Positions 17,092-24,974 of a stretch of 64,000 nucleotides of DNA are shown one piece after another. The first letter of the stretch is position 1. Each line of letters opens with the position of its first letter. The notes beneath the pieces are model-generated. The model was not told the origin of the DNA, did no database searches, and saw nothing but the letters and a program-made list of their open reading frames with translations. The position numbers and the translations under genes were made by a program. Origin of the DNA: DATMRF01 sp035566435 (GTDB lineage: Bacteria; Verrucomicrobiota; Verrucomicrobiia; Limisphaerales; UBA8199); contig DATMRF010000108.1 in assembly GCA_035566435.1 (NCBI GenBank), positions 13,578 through 77,577 on the forward strand. Reading direction: 5' to 3'.

Positions 17092-18525
17092 ATGCCGCTG
17101 CCGGTGATTACGATTGCGCAGATGCGCGAATGGGAAAAGGCGACTTGGGCCACGGGCCAAACGGAGGCAGAGGTTATTCGTCGCGTTGGCACCTCGGTTG
17201 CGCAATGCGCGCTGAGGCTAACGGGAGCACGCGATCTCGTGCTGATCCTGGCCGGCAAAGGGCATAACGGCGAGGATGCCCGCTGCGCCCGCACGGCGCT
17301 GGCGGAGCGACGGGTAGAGGTGCTGGATGTGGCTGACCCGGAGGCGGATTTACGCCGGCTGGATCAGTTGTTTTCCTTGCGGCCCGCACTGGTCATCGAT
17401 GGCCTGTTTGGAATTGGTATTAATCGCCAGCTTAGTCCGCAATGGCTCACGTTCATCGAACGCGTGAATGGCGCACGCGCCAAAATCCTTGCAGTTGACG
17501 TGCCCTCAGGGCTCGATGCGGACACGGGTCAGCCACACGGTGCGGCGCTTAGGGCGACCGTGACGCTCACGGTCGGAGCGCCTAAAATCGGGCTGATTCA
17601 GGAACCGGCCTGGCCGTTCGTCGGGCGGCTCGAGGTCGCGAATGATATCGGCCTGGTCCCCTGCCCCTTTAACGGTGAAGTACAGTGGACGTCGCCAGAG
17701 GATCTCAACGGTTTTCCGCCGCCCCGGCCCGTGGGCACACACAAGGGAAGTTACGGCCACGTCTCAATCATCGCCGGGAGCCTTGGCTACCACGGAGCGG
17801 CGGTGTTGGCGGCGCGCGCGGCCCAACGTGCCCAACCCGGCCTTATCACCCTCTATACCGTCGAGCAGGCATACCCGGCAGTCGCCTCGCAATTGCAGGC
17901 GGTAATGGTCTCACCCTGGCGCCCTGAGACAGACGTGCACGGGGCGAGTGCCGTGTTGGCGGGTCCTGGCCTGGCGGCGGACGATGTGCCAGAACCGTTG
18001 AAAGCATTCGTGCGGGAACTCTGGCTCAGCTCTCCTTTGCCAGTTATTGCCGATGCCAGCGCCCTCGACTGGCTGCCGCCGCGCGCAGTGGCCGGCGGTG
18101 CGCTGCGAGTGATCACTCCGCACCCGGGAGAGGCGGCGCGACTGTTGGGCACAACTCCCCAACGGGTCCAGGCAAATCGCTTGGAGGCTTTGCGCGTTCT
18201 TTCCGGCCGATTTGGCAACGCCTGGGTGGTGCTGAAAGGTCATCAGACCATCGTTGGCAGAAGCAGGGGCGAAATATATGTGAATCCCTCCGGCAATCCG
18301 CACCTGGCGCAGGGGGGCAGCGGCGACGTGCTCGCAGGGTTCATTGCCGGCTTGTTGGCGCAACCGGCTCTCCGCGGAGAACCTCTGTTGGCCATACGCT
18401 ATGCCGTTTGGCAACACGGAGCGACAGCGGACAGCCTGCAACGAACGCGGCAAAACTGGGTGGTGGAAGACCTGGTCCAGAACCTCGGCAACCCGCACGG
18501 GCCCACGTGTACACCATCCGCCTGA
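17092..18525 (+). CDS. nnr: Bifunctional NAD(P)HX epimerase / ADP-dependent dehydratase
   Basis: The 477-residue product repairs hydrated NADH and NADPH. The N-terminal epimerase half (YjeF_N, about 1-205) has GKGHNGEDARCAR, DGLFGIGINRQL and AVDVPSGLDADTG. The C-terminal dehydratase half has GTHKGSYGHVSIIAGS, TPHPGEAARLLG, VLKGHQTIVG and NPHLAQGGSGDVLAGFIAG. Length is normal for the fused bacterial enzyme, although the N-terminal domain looks slightly short. Start is ATG at 17092 (MPLPVITIAQMREWE). Divergent from cobB. Confidence 0.95.
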   Translation: MPLPVITIAQMREWEKATWATGQTEAEVIRRVGTSVAQCALRLTGARDLVLILAGKGHNGEDARCARTALAERRVEVLDVADPEADLRRLDQLFSLRPALVIDGLFGIGINRQLSPQWLTFIERVNGARAKILAVDVPSGLDADTGQPHGAALRATVTLTVGAPKIGLIQEPAWPFVGRLEVANDIGLVPCPFNGEVQWTSPEDLNGFPPPRPVGTHKGSYGHVSIIAGSLGYHGAAVLAARAAQRAQPGLITLYTVEQAYPAVASQLQAVMVSPWRPETDVHGASAVLAGPGLAADDVPEPLKAFVRELWLSSPLPVIADASALDWLPPRAVAGGALRVITPHPGEAARLLGTTPQRVQANRLEALRVLSGRFGNAWVVLKGHQTIVGRSRGEIYVNPSGNPHLAQGGSGDVLAGFIAGLLAQPALRGEPLLAIRYAVWQHGATADSLQRTRQNWVVEDLVQNLGNPHGPTCTPSA

Positions 18526-18544
18526 CATCGAGTGTTCGAGCGCC

Positions 18545-18592
18545 CCATCATCCCATTACTCCAGGACTCCATCACTCCAATAACCCATTCTC
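18545..18592. repeat. Octad repeat tract, six units
   Basis: Six consecutive 8-nt units, CCATCATC, CCATTACT, CCAGGACT, CCATCACT, CCAATAAC and CCATTCTC, follow the nnr stop and precede the GTG at 18661 by about 70 bp. The period is exact, with CC fixed at each unit start. The ACTCC theme recurs at 11109-11220 and 29031-29054. Confidence 0.8.
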
Positions 18593-18660
18593 CTTCCGCA
18601 TTCGGTCGCCTGTCATTTTCTTATTCCTTTAGACAGATTCATTTGTTATCCCATATCGCC

Positions 18661-19626
18661 GTGCGTACTCGATACCTCATCATCGGTTGTTTGCTTTGCG
18701 GCCTGCTGGCAGGCCGCGTCTGTGCCGAGGCCTACAAGCTCACCACCGGCGAGACCCTCAACGGCGAGGTGCTGGCCGCTTCCGCTAACGACCAGGGTGT
18801 GCAAGTCAAGATCGGCGAGGGCCAGTACCAAAAGGTGCCATGGGCCAGTTTCTCCCAGGACGACCTCAAGACGTTCGCGAAAAACCAGCGGATGGAACCG
18901 TTCGTGCAGCCTTTCATCGAACCCAACCCGGAAGAAAAGATCAAGAGAACCGAGGTGGACATTAAGCAACCCCAACGTTGGGAGCGGCCGCCGCGCCAGT
19001 CCTTGCTCGGCGCGATGTTCTCTTCGATCGTCGGGTTGTTTGCGTTGCTGTTGGTTTACGGGGCGACCATCTATGCGGGATACGAGGTAGCGATCTTCCG
19101 GGCGCAGCCGCCACTCTTGGTCGCCGGCCTTTCGGCTATCCCGGGTCTCGGCATTCTTGCGCCCATCATTTTCCTCTCGATGCCCACCCGGCTCAAAGGA
19201 GGCGCACAGGCAGCGGATACAGCCCAAGCGGCGGCTCCCCAAGCGGCCGCTCCTGTCCAGGAAGAAGTCAATCCGATGCATGCGGACGGAGCCGCGCACC
19301 CCGGTGCGCTGAAGCTCCACACGGACGCGGAGGAAGCCAAACCCGCGCACCCCGAAACCATCACCTTCCAACGGGGGCAATTCACCTTCAACCGCCGATT
19401 TTTCGAAACCAAATTCGCCGCGTTCTTTGGCGTGATCCGCCGCGACAAGGAAAAGGATTTGGTGCTCGTAATAAAATCCTCACGCGGCGAATTTATTGGG
19501 CAGCGCATCAGCCGTATTGCCGCCAGCGACCTGCATCTACAGGTGCAACACGGCCATGCGACCGAGGAAATGTTGATTCCATTCCAGGAAATCCAGGAAA
19601 TCCGGCTGAAGCACAAGGATGCTTAA
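18661..19626 (+). CDS. Membrane protein with SH3-like N-terminal region, unknown function
   Basis: Start chosen at GTG 18661 (MRTRYLIIGCLLCGLLAG), which gives a clean signal peptide ending near CAEAY; 43 upstream codons in frame are octad repeat sequence. The 321-residue product has an exported segment AYKLTTGETLNGEVLAAS and VPWASFSQDDL, resembling small beta-barrel (SHD1/SH3-like) repeats of Planctomycetes and Verrucomicrobia. Two membrane segments (about 119-145 and 150-175) follow, then an Ala/Pro-rich linker, then a C-terminal domain with RGQFTFNRRFFETKF. Its stop overlaps the stop of the convergent RDD protein by 4 bp. Function unknown. Confidence 0.8.
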   Translation: MRTRYLIIGCLLCGLLAGRVCAEAYKLTTGETLNGEVLAASANDQGVQVKIGEGQYQKVPWASFSQDDLKTFAKNQRMEPFVQPFIEPNPEEKIKRTEVDIKQPQRWERPPRQSLLGAMFSSIVGLFALLLVYGATIYAGYEVAIFRAQPPLLVAGLSAIPGLGILAPIIFLSMPTRLKGGAQAADTAQAAAPQAAAPVQEEVNPMHADGAAHPGALKLHTDAEEAKPAHPETITFQRGQFTFNRRFFETKFAAFFGVIRRDKEKDLVLVIKSSRGEFIGQRISRIAASDLHLQVQHGHATEEMLIPFQEIQEIRLKHKDA

Positions 19627-21230
19627 AGACAAACGAGCGGCGTCCCGCGCGGCAGCTTGAGGACCACCGTGCCGGCGATTTTATCGTGCCAGCCCTGCTT
19701 CTCGGCGTCCCAGGCGATCCACAGGAACCCCAGGAACAGCACCACGATGGAGAATGCAGCCGCCAGGGCACGGACCAGCGCCACGGCGAAAGTGACTGGT
19801 TGGCCGTCCATCCGCACGACCTTCAGCCCGAGCACGATTCCGCCAATGGTAGTCCCCTTCCACGCCCACATGCCGGTGAAATACGCAAGTGCAATCAGAA
19901 ATCCAAGTGGCTGGTGATGGACGATGCTTCCCAGGATGCTTACCAGCAGGATGTCGAGGAAGCCAGCGCCCATTCTTTCCCAAAACCCCACTCTCGGATA
20001 AGATAGGGTTTCTGGTAAGATTGGCGGCGCAGACGGCATCGTCGCGGTGGCCGCCGAAGGTCCCGCTGCTCCGCTCCAGGTCGCCTCTGGCCCACTTGCT
20101 GCGGTCATCCCCATTCCCCCTCCCGCGCAGGTGGGGATAGGTGCTGTCGTACCAGGCGGTGGACCCGAGGGCTTTGGCGGCAGTTCCTTTCGCAGGCCGC
20201 CAAATGCTGCTGTCACCGCGGCACCCAAGCCCCACACGCTCATGATGCCGAAGGTAAGCAAGCCCAGGACAGGCACGAGGTAAAGCAGGACGATAATCGC
20301 TGTGCCGATGACGAGAGCCACCAGGCCGTTCTGCAAACCTTCGGCGCCAAACTGGCGGCCCACCTTAAAACCGAGCCATTCCAGGACGGCTACTTTGCCC
20401 ACAACCGCTCCCAGCACAAGTGCGGCCAGGATAAACGGCACCACCAGCAGGCCAATACCGGTAGCCGCAAGAATGACAATAACAAGAGGCAGCAATAGCT
20501 TAGCCAGCAGGCCCATGAGAAAGGTGGTGGCTGGACGCCGGGTCAATTCGCTGACACAAGCTTCGACGGGCCTCGGGAACACTGCCGCAATGAGCAGATA
20601 GAGCAGGAGCACCACCGCGGCCACCCCCCACACCCAGCCGACCTGGAGTGAGAGCGGGCGCAGTTTGAGCACGCACTGCACAAACCATTTCTTCAGCCAC
20701 GCCGGAAAATCTACTGTCACCGGTTTCCCGCCAATGCTTGCCGTGGAAGCAGCATCGACCTTGCCCCCGACTGCCACGGCCTCCTCATGAATTTTACCGC
20801 CGGGTCCTACTCTGAGGTCGCCCAGAACCGCCACGGCGGCCTCACCGACTTCACCGTCGATATCCAAATCACCCCAGATCGCCACCGCTGCTTCCTGCAC
20901 CTTGCCATGGATCTTCGCCGAACCGCCAATCACGACGACGCTTTCGGCAGTATCGCCCGCCTTAAGTTCCACGTCGTGGCCTATGGATATAAGTGGCCCT
21001 CGGTCGAGACCACGCGAGCCCTGGTCTTCTGCCGGGTTGGCATTCGTGCCGGCAGCCGAAGGCGCGTTGGTGCCCTGGTCGGCAGCTTCTGCCACGACCC
21101 CGCCCGGGCTGTTGACGTTCGTGCCAGCCGCTGAAGCGGCTGGGGGCTCCTGCGCAAGGACCGTTGCGTGAAACCAAATCCCGCTGGCTAACGCCAGCAG
21201 AGCTAATAGTGTTCGTTTAGGTTCTTTCAT
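19623..21230 (-). CDS. Exported bactofilin-like / RDD-domain membrane protein
   Basis: The 535-residue product has a signal peptide, an Ala/Asn-rich linker, and a beta-helical stretch (about 75-165) of repeating GGSAKIHGKV, IWGDLDIDGEV and VLGDLRVGPGG turns that resemble polymer-forming bactofilins. Four or more membrane segments then span about 200-340, followed by a Pro/Ala/Gly-rich linker and a C-terminal RDD domain (about 400-530) with FWERMGAGFLDIL and WKGTTIGGIVLGLKV. The fusion suggests an envelope protein whose outer part assembles or binds polymers. It is the third gene of the unit led by the ECF sigma factor at 22309, and probably part of its regulon. Confidence 0.82.
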   Translation of the reverse strand: MKEPKRTLLALLALASGIWFHATVLAQEPPAASAAGTNVNSPGGVVAEAADQGTNAPSAAGTNANPAEDQGSRGLDRGPLISIGHDVELKAGDTAESVVVIGGSAKIHGKVQEAAVAIWGDLDIDGEVGEAAVAVLGDLRVGPGGKIHEEAVAVGGKVDAASTASIGGKPVTVDFPAWLKKWFVQCVLKLRPLSLQVGWVWGVAAVVLLLYLLIAAVFPRPVEACVSELTRRPATTFLMGLLAKLLLPLVIVILAATGIGLLVVPFILAALVLGAVVGKVAVLEWLGFKVGRQFGAEGLQNGLVALVIGTAIIVLLYLVPVLGLLTFGIMSVWGLGAAVTAAFGGLRKELPPKPSGPPPGTTAPIPTCAGGGMGMTAASGPEATWSGAAGPSAATATMPSAPPILPETLSYPRVGFWERMGAGFLDILLVSILGSIVHHQPLGFLIALAYFTGMWAWKGTTIGGIVLGLKVVRMDGQPVTFAVALVRALAAAFSIVVLFLGFLWIAWDAEKQGWHDKIAGTVVLKLPRGTPLVCL

Positions 21231-21242
21231 AAATGGATTTCG

Positions 21243-21707
21243 CTAGCGGCGCGCGAGCGCGAGGCGCACGCACGCCGTGCCTAGGCCCAGGCACATGGCC
21301 CAAGCCAGCGCTACCGCCGCGAGGCAGCCGATCAGGAATCCTCGACCCAACTGCTGGACCGCGTGTGCGAGCGTGCCGATTAATGTATTCAAAGCGTTCC
21401 ACAGCGTCGTTAGCCCGGCGAACCAGCCCGCCGCCTGGTGGGTCGCTGCCGAATAACTCTCGGTGTCGGGAATCTTCCAGACCCCTAGACAAAGCGCCGC
21501 AAAGAAGACAGTCAGCAGTAATAGCGAGGCGGCACGCGCCGGCTCGGGCCAGGCCTGCCATGACTGCCGGTACCACGGCAGCCGGTCGCGCGCCTCAATT
21601 GCTGCCATCACGCGCCGCATCAGAGTGGAGGGTGCCCGTAGCTCTGGCAGGCTCTTCAACTCCAGGTCGAGTTCCGCCGCCAACTTCGTTTCGTTTTCAG
21701 AATTCAT
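21243..21707 (-). CDS. Probable anti-sigma factor (two membrane segments)
   Basis: The 154-residue product has a charged cytoplasmic N-terminus (about 1-55; ELRAPSTLMRRVMAAIEAR) and two hydrophobic segments (about 60-80 and 120-145). It sits directly downstream of an ECF sigma gene on the same strand, a classical place for the cognate anti-sigma factor. No zinc-binding HxxxCxxC motif is visible, so it is not a ZAS-type anti-sigma, and the assignment rests on topology and context. Its stop is 12 bp from the start of the RDD gene. Confidence 0.7.
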   Translation of the reverse strand: MNSENETKLAAELDLELKSLPELRAPSTLMRRVMAAIEARDRLPWYRQSWQAWPEPARAASLLLLTVFFAALCLGVWKIPDTESYSAATHQAAGWFAGLTTLWNALNTLIGTLAHAVQQLGRGFLIGCLAAVALAWAMCLGLGTACVRLALARR

Positions 21708-21727
21708 TGCTTCAACATCCCGGCCGC

Positions 21728-21767
21728 GTTTTGACTTTCTAACGTTTCGACGTCTTAACGATTCAAC
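21728..21767. repeat. Octad repeat tract, five units
   Basis: Five 8-nt units read on the plus strand: GTTTTGAC, TTTCTAAC, GTTTCGAC, GTCTTAAC and GATTCAAC. They fill the gap between the sigma factor stop and the start of the anti-sigma gene (21707), so the tract lies 5' of a start codon in the minus direction. The period is exact, with AC closing every unit. Confidence 0.8.
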
Positions 21768-22309
21768 TAAACCACTTCGCTGAGCTGGCCCTGCAAGCGT
21801 TTGCGCAGTGCCTCGCGCCCGCGGAAAATGTCCGTCTTTACCTTGCCAAGTGATATCTTCAGCTTCGCGGCTATTTCCTCGTAACGCAGTCCTTCCAGGT
21901 GGTACAGCACCAGCGGCACGCGTTGCGTCGCAGGCAGCTTGTGCAACGCTTGCTCGACGACCTGCCGCCGGTCCGCTTGCTCCAACTCTGCCCCGACGTC
22001 GTCGGGCGCTGCAAACTCGACTGGTTCGGCCTCATCCTCGCCGCTCCCGCTGAACAATTCCGAAAAGAAAGTCCAGCGCGCCCGGTAGCGTGAGAGGTGA
22101 TTCAAGCAGAGGTTGGTCGCGACGGTCTTGAGCCATCCACCGGCGGTGGGGCTTTCCCGCAGGTCGCTGAAGTGCTCGTAGGCTCTCAGAAAGACTTCCT
22201 GGGCGACATCTTCGGATTCCGTTGGATTGGCGAGCAAACGCATGGCTGTGCTAAATACCATGTTCTGGTACCTCTGCATGAACGCCTCGAACTGTTGTGC
22301 GTCTGACAT
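21767..22309 (-). CDS. ECF-type RNA polymerase sigma factor
   Basis: The 180-residue sigma-70 family protein has region 2 (about 10-75; QRYQNMVFSTAMRLLANP, EDVAQEVFLRAYEHF, GGWLKTVATNLCLN) and region 4 (about 120-172; LPATQRVPLVLYHLEGLRYEEIA and LGKVKTDIFRGREALR). No region 3 or 1.1 is present, as expected for ECF sigma factors. It heads a minus-strand unit with the probable anti-sigma factor and the RDD protein. I cannot identify the cognate promoter motif from this window alone. Confidence 0.95.
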   Translation of the reverse strand: MSDAQQFEAFMQRYQNMVFSTAMRLLANPTESEDVAQEVFLRAYEHFSDLRESPTAGGWLKTVATNLCLNHLSRYRARWTFFSELFSGSGEDEAEPVEFAAPDDVGAELEQADRRQVVEQALHKLPATQRVPLVLYHLEGLRYEEIAAKLKISLGKVKTDIFRGREALRKRLQGQLSEVV

Positions 22310-22412
22310 TGATGGTCCGCACGTGCTCGGGGAGGAGTCTACGCCCGAATGGCTGCTGAAAGCAAAACTCTTGCATAAACGAAATAGATGGAAAGCTGAC
22401 CGCGCATACGCG

Positions 22413-22751
22413 TTATTGGATCAGCCGCCCGACTCCAGCGCCAAACAGCGCCCAGTTCTGAACCAAATCCACCAGGCAGGAAAAGCCATACGCGACCCCA
22501 ATCGCCGCGGCCAACGCAAGCAAGGCCATGAGAAATTTCTCGCCGGGAAGGCTGTGGTACGGGTGTATCCTTAGGGTAACCGGTTTGGCCGAGCGCCGGA
22601 TTTCGATGGCCTGGACCTGCGGCGACTTCGGCACCGGCAGCCAGGCAACCGGGGCCCGCCTGCGGGGCGCCGTTGGTTCGCTGAGCGAGAAAGTCCGCCC
22701 AACCCCGAGGGAGGTTGTGTCCATTTCCGCGTGAATTGAAATCGTATTCAT
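22413..22751 (-). CDS. Small membrane protein, unknown
   Basis: Start set at the ATG read from 22751 (MNTISIHAEMDTT); longer upstream frames look non-coding. The 112-residue product has a polar, Pro- and Arg-rich N-terminal part and one membrane segment near residues 79-98 (EKFLMALLALAAAIGVAYGF). It lies upstream of the sigma factor on the same strand, 103 bp away, and could belong to that unit. I recognise no family. The N-terminal PRRRAPVAWLP and IRRSAKPVTLRIHPY are not known motifs to me. Confidence 0.5.
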   Translation of the reverse strand: MNTISIHAEMDTTSLGVGRTFSLSEPTAPRRRAPVAWLPVPKSPQVQAIEIRRSAKPVTLRIHPYHSLPGEKFLMALLALAAAIGVAYGFSCLVDLVQNWALFGAGVGRLIQ

Positions 22752-22984
22752 AATGTCGTTCTGATTCCAATACCCGGGAGGGGCTCGGTTTGTTTCAGGA
22801 GATTTTTTGGCTACCGCGTCCAGGCTCAGCCCGACTTTGCCAACTGGAGCGACCTGGCGAGTTTTATCAGCACAAACTGCAGGACGCAGTTCATCGACCG
22901 CACCTCGAACAGCTCTGCCCAAAGGTTCTACCGGCTAAGCCCACCCCAAGAACCAGCCGATTTCAATACCCTCAGCCCGGAGAG

Positions 22985-23100
22985 TTCATACCCCGTGCGA
23001 GATGTGAACAGCCGGGTGCGCCGGCATGTTGCCAGCCTAGCCAGTCCGAAGAAAGCAAGCCGGCAACATGCCGGAGCTCCGCCCTGGCAGGTATGAAATA
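22985..23100 (+). repeat. ~115-bp dispersed repeat, copy 1
   Basis: The unit runs from TTCATACCCCGTGCGAG to TCCGCCCTGGCAGGTATG. It has an internal perfect 13-bp inverted repeat: CCGGCATGTTGCC at 23021-23033 and GGCAACATGCCGG at 23062-23074, with a 28-nt loop. It lies downstream of the DGQHR gene. A second copy in opposite orientation occupies 49317-49430 and aligns along the whole length with scattered changes. Confidence 0.75.
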
Positions 23101-23106
23101 TCCGGT

Positions 23107-24240
23107 TCAGGCCGATTTGCGTTCCGCGGAGCGGGTAGGGATGCCCGCCGTGCGGCCTAATTCTCGATGAATGCGCGCCACGCGTTCGATCTGTCCTTTG
23201 GCCGCGAACCGCTCGTAAAAGCCTTCGTTGCGGAAGTCCCGGACGCGCTCGGTCCACAGCGCGAGCTTCCGGCTCCAGCGTTCGATTCGATCATCAGCAG
23301 TGTCGGGATCCTGTGCCGACAAGTCGGCGCACACACGCAACATCGCCTTCAGCGTGACCGGCTTTGTAACCATGTAATTGTCGTTACCCCAGGCCTCTCC
23401 GAACACGCTCGAGGCCGCCTTGAGAAAGTCCCGCGCCGTGGCGTAGTAGCGTGCCGCCACCTGGCGATCCGTTCCCTGTGGCTCGATTTCGCGCCAGGCC
23501 TGCTTTACCCAGCGATGGATTTCATTGAATAACTCTGCCTGGAGGATCCATTTCTCCTGCTTGCTGCGGCCTCCCAACCGGTTGATGCGGTAGCGCAACG
23601 GGCTGTCGCTTTCGCTGTACAGCATTTCCACAATCCTGGCCGCAAACCGCCGGTCCGGTTCCGCCCAGGACACCCGCTCGTAAAGATCGACCAGGTGGCT
23701 CTTGTTGATGCGCGTCGGTGTCGAGTTGATGATCACGAACATTTCCGTCGCAAAATCCTCGCTCCGGCCGTCGAAAATGACACAGGGCACGAAAATGGAT
23801 TTGGCCTCCTCCGGATGCGTGCGTTCGTAGAAGCTCAAGGCCGCCAGTCGGTGCTGGCCGTCGATAATCAGGAACTTCTCATCCGGTTGATGCAACTGCC
23901 CCACCGTGTCGTCCGCGTACAGCGGCTGAAAGCGAAGTGTCTGCGACGTGAACAGAAGCACAGTGCCAGGGATGGGGGGCTGGGTGATCGCGGTTTCGTA
24001 AAAGTTCCGGATTGCCTTTACCTTGGAGCGCGAAAGAGACCGTTGAAATGCTTTTTCGCTGCGTTCGATGCGTGCGATGAATTGCGCGACGTCGTCTTCC
24101 GGCGCGACCTCCTCGGGTTTGATTTCCTCACCCTCGTCGTAAAATCGGCTGATGAATCGCACCCGGGACAGTAACTCCTCGGAGGGGTACGCCGCAAAAT
24201 AGAACACCGCGTCTTTCTGTCGAATCTGTGTCGCCACCAT
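23107..24240 (-). CDS. DGQHR-domain protein (DndB-like), solitary
   Basis: Start set at the ATG read from 24240 (MVATQIRQKDAVFYF), preceded by AAAGGTG at good spacing, one of the clearer Shine-Dalgarno sites in the window. The 377-residue product has the family motif DGQHR at 127-131 within KFLIIDGQHRLAALSFYER, followed by VIINSTPTRINKSHL as in ParB/sulfiredoxin-fold DndB-type proteins. DndB regulates phosphorothioate modification of DNA, and related proteins occur in phage defence islands. No dndA, dndC, dndD, dndE or restriction gene is nearby, so the protein is an orphan and its role is open. The C-terminal 190 residues are helical and charged. Confidence 0.88.
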   Translation of the reverse strand: MVATQIRQKDAVFYFAAYPSEELLSRVRFISRFYDEGEEIKPEEVAPEDDVAQFIARIERSEKAFQRSLSRSKVKAIRNFYETAITQPPIPGTVLLFTSQTLRFQPLYADDTVGQLHQPDEKFLIIDGQHRLAALSFYERTHPEEAKSIFVPCVIFDGRSEDFATEMFVIINSTPTRINKSHLVDLYERVSWAEPDRRFAARIVEMLYSESDSPLRYRINRLGGRSKQEKWILQAELFNEIHRWVKQAWREIEPQGTDRQVAARYYATARDFLKAASSVFGEAWGNDNYMVTKPVTLKAMLRVCADLSAQDPDTADDRIERWSRKLALWTERVRDFRNEGFYERFAAKGQIERVARIHRELGRTAGIPTRSAERKSA

Positions 24241-24487
24241 ATTCGTGCACCTTTCGTTCAATCGTTTAAGAGCCAGATTTCTACCGCCTGATAGTTATAG
24301 CTACACCCGAGCCGGGGTGAAGACAAGCGCAGGCCCATCTCGGTTTGTGCACGGTTTGCTGGATTTCCTTGTGCGATTGGTTTCATCCTCCAAATCGAGC
24401 AGGTTGTCCCAGAATCCAAGCAACCGGTCACAAATTCGAGGTGAGTAAGCCATCCAGGCGTAAACTCAATCCCAAGAAGCACGCACT
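24241..24487. other. Spacer between DGQHR gene and next small frame
   Basis: The 247-bp divergent region carries the DGQHR Shine-Dalgarno at its left end. It is AT-richer than average around 24270-24300. No repeat family seen elsewhere in the window and no RNA structure was recognised. Confidence 0.35.
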
Positions 24488-24925
24488 ATGCACTCGAAAA
24501 AGATCGTTGGAATTGATTGGGGGCCCGCTCCCGAGCGCCCGAGTATCATCCCGCTACATGCGGCCGCGATGTGCTCGCCGGAACCTGCGCAAATCACCAT
24601 CCGCCATCCCGGCACCGGCGAGGATGTCCTCCCTTTCACCTCAGGGACATCGGAACGAAACCAAACAACCCTCTTGCCTCGCTACGACACGAAAACGAAC
24701 CGATGCGAGTTCGCGGTCTTCCTCGGGCTCGGTTTGACCGCGCTCGCTTTGATCGGCAGCACCTTGCTTGAAAGCGGCCGGTTTGCTGAGAATCGGGATG
24801 CCATTACGGCGGTCCTGGTATCGGGGCAGCTTGATTCAACACAGCTGGCCTGCTGTCCCACCAATCATGGCGCTACGAACGTGACGGTTATACCCGCCGC
24901 GGCACGCAGCGAACGGGCGAGTTGA
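24488..24925 (+). CDS. Hypothetical single-pass membrane protein, uncertain
   Basis: The 145-residue frame starts at ATG 24488 (MHSKKIVGIDWGPAPERP). One membrane segment (about 76-95; FAVFLGLGLTALALIGSTLL) lies in the middle, preceded by basic and polar residues, and no domain is recognised. A shifted frame at 24345-24737 overlaps it and is less protein-like. It is followed after 49 bp by a LytS-type kinase and might be part of that unit. I keep it as possible only. Confidence 0.38.
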   Translation: MHSKKIVGIDWGPAPERPSIIPLHAAAMCSPEPAQITIRHPGTGEDVLPFTSGTSERNQTTLLPRYDTKTNRCEFAVFLGLGLTALALIGSTLLESGRFAENRDAITAVLVSGQLDSTQLACCPTNHGATNVTVIPAAARSERAS

Positions 24926-24974
24926 CAAAATACGCGACAATCAGGCTGCCCGTGGGTAAGATCCGGGCACAAAC

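Noticed and set aside
23107..24240. A complete phage defence system
   Set aside because: Only the DGQHR gene is present. No partner enzyme, restriction gene or integrase is found on either side.
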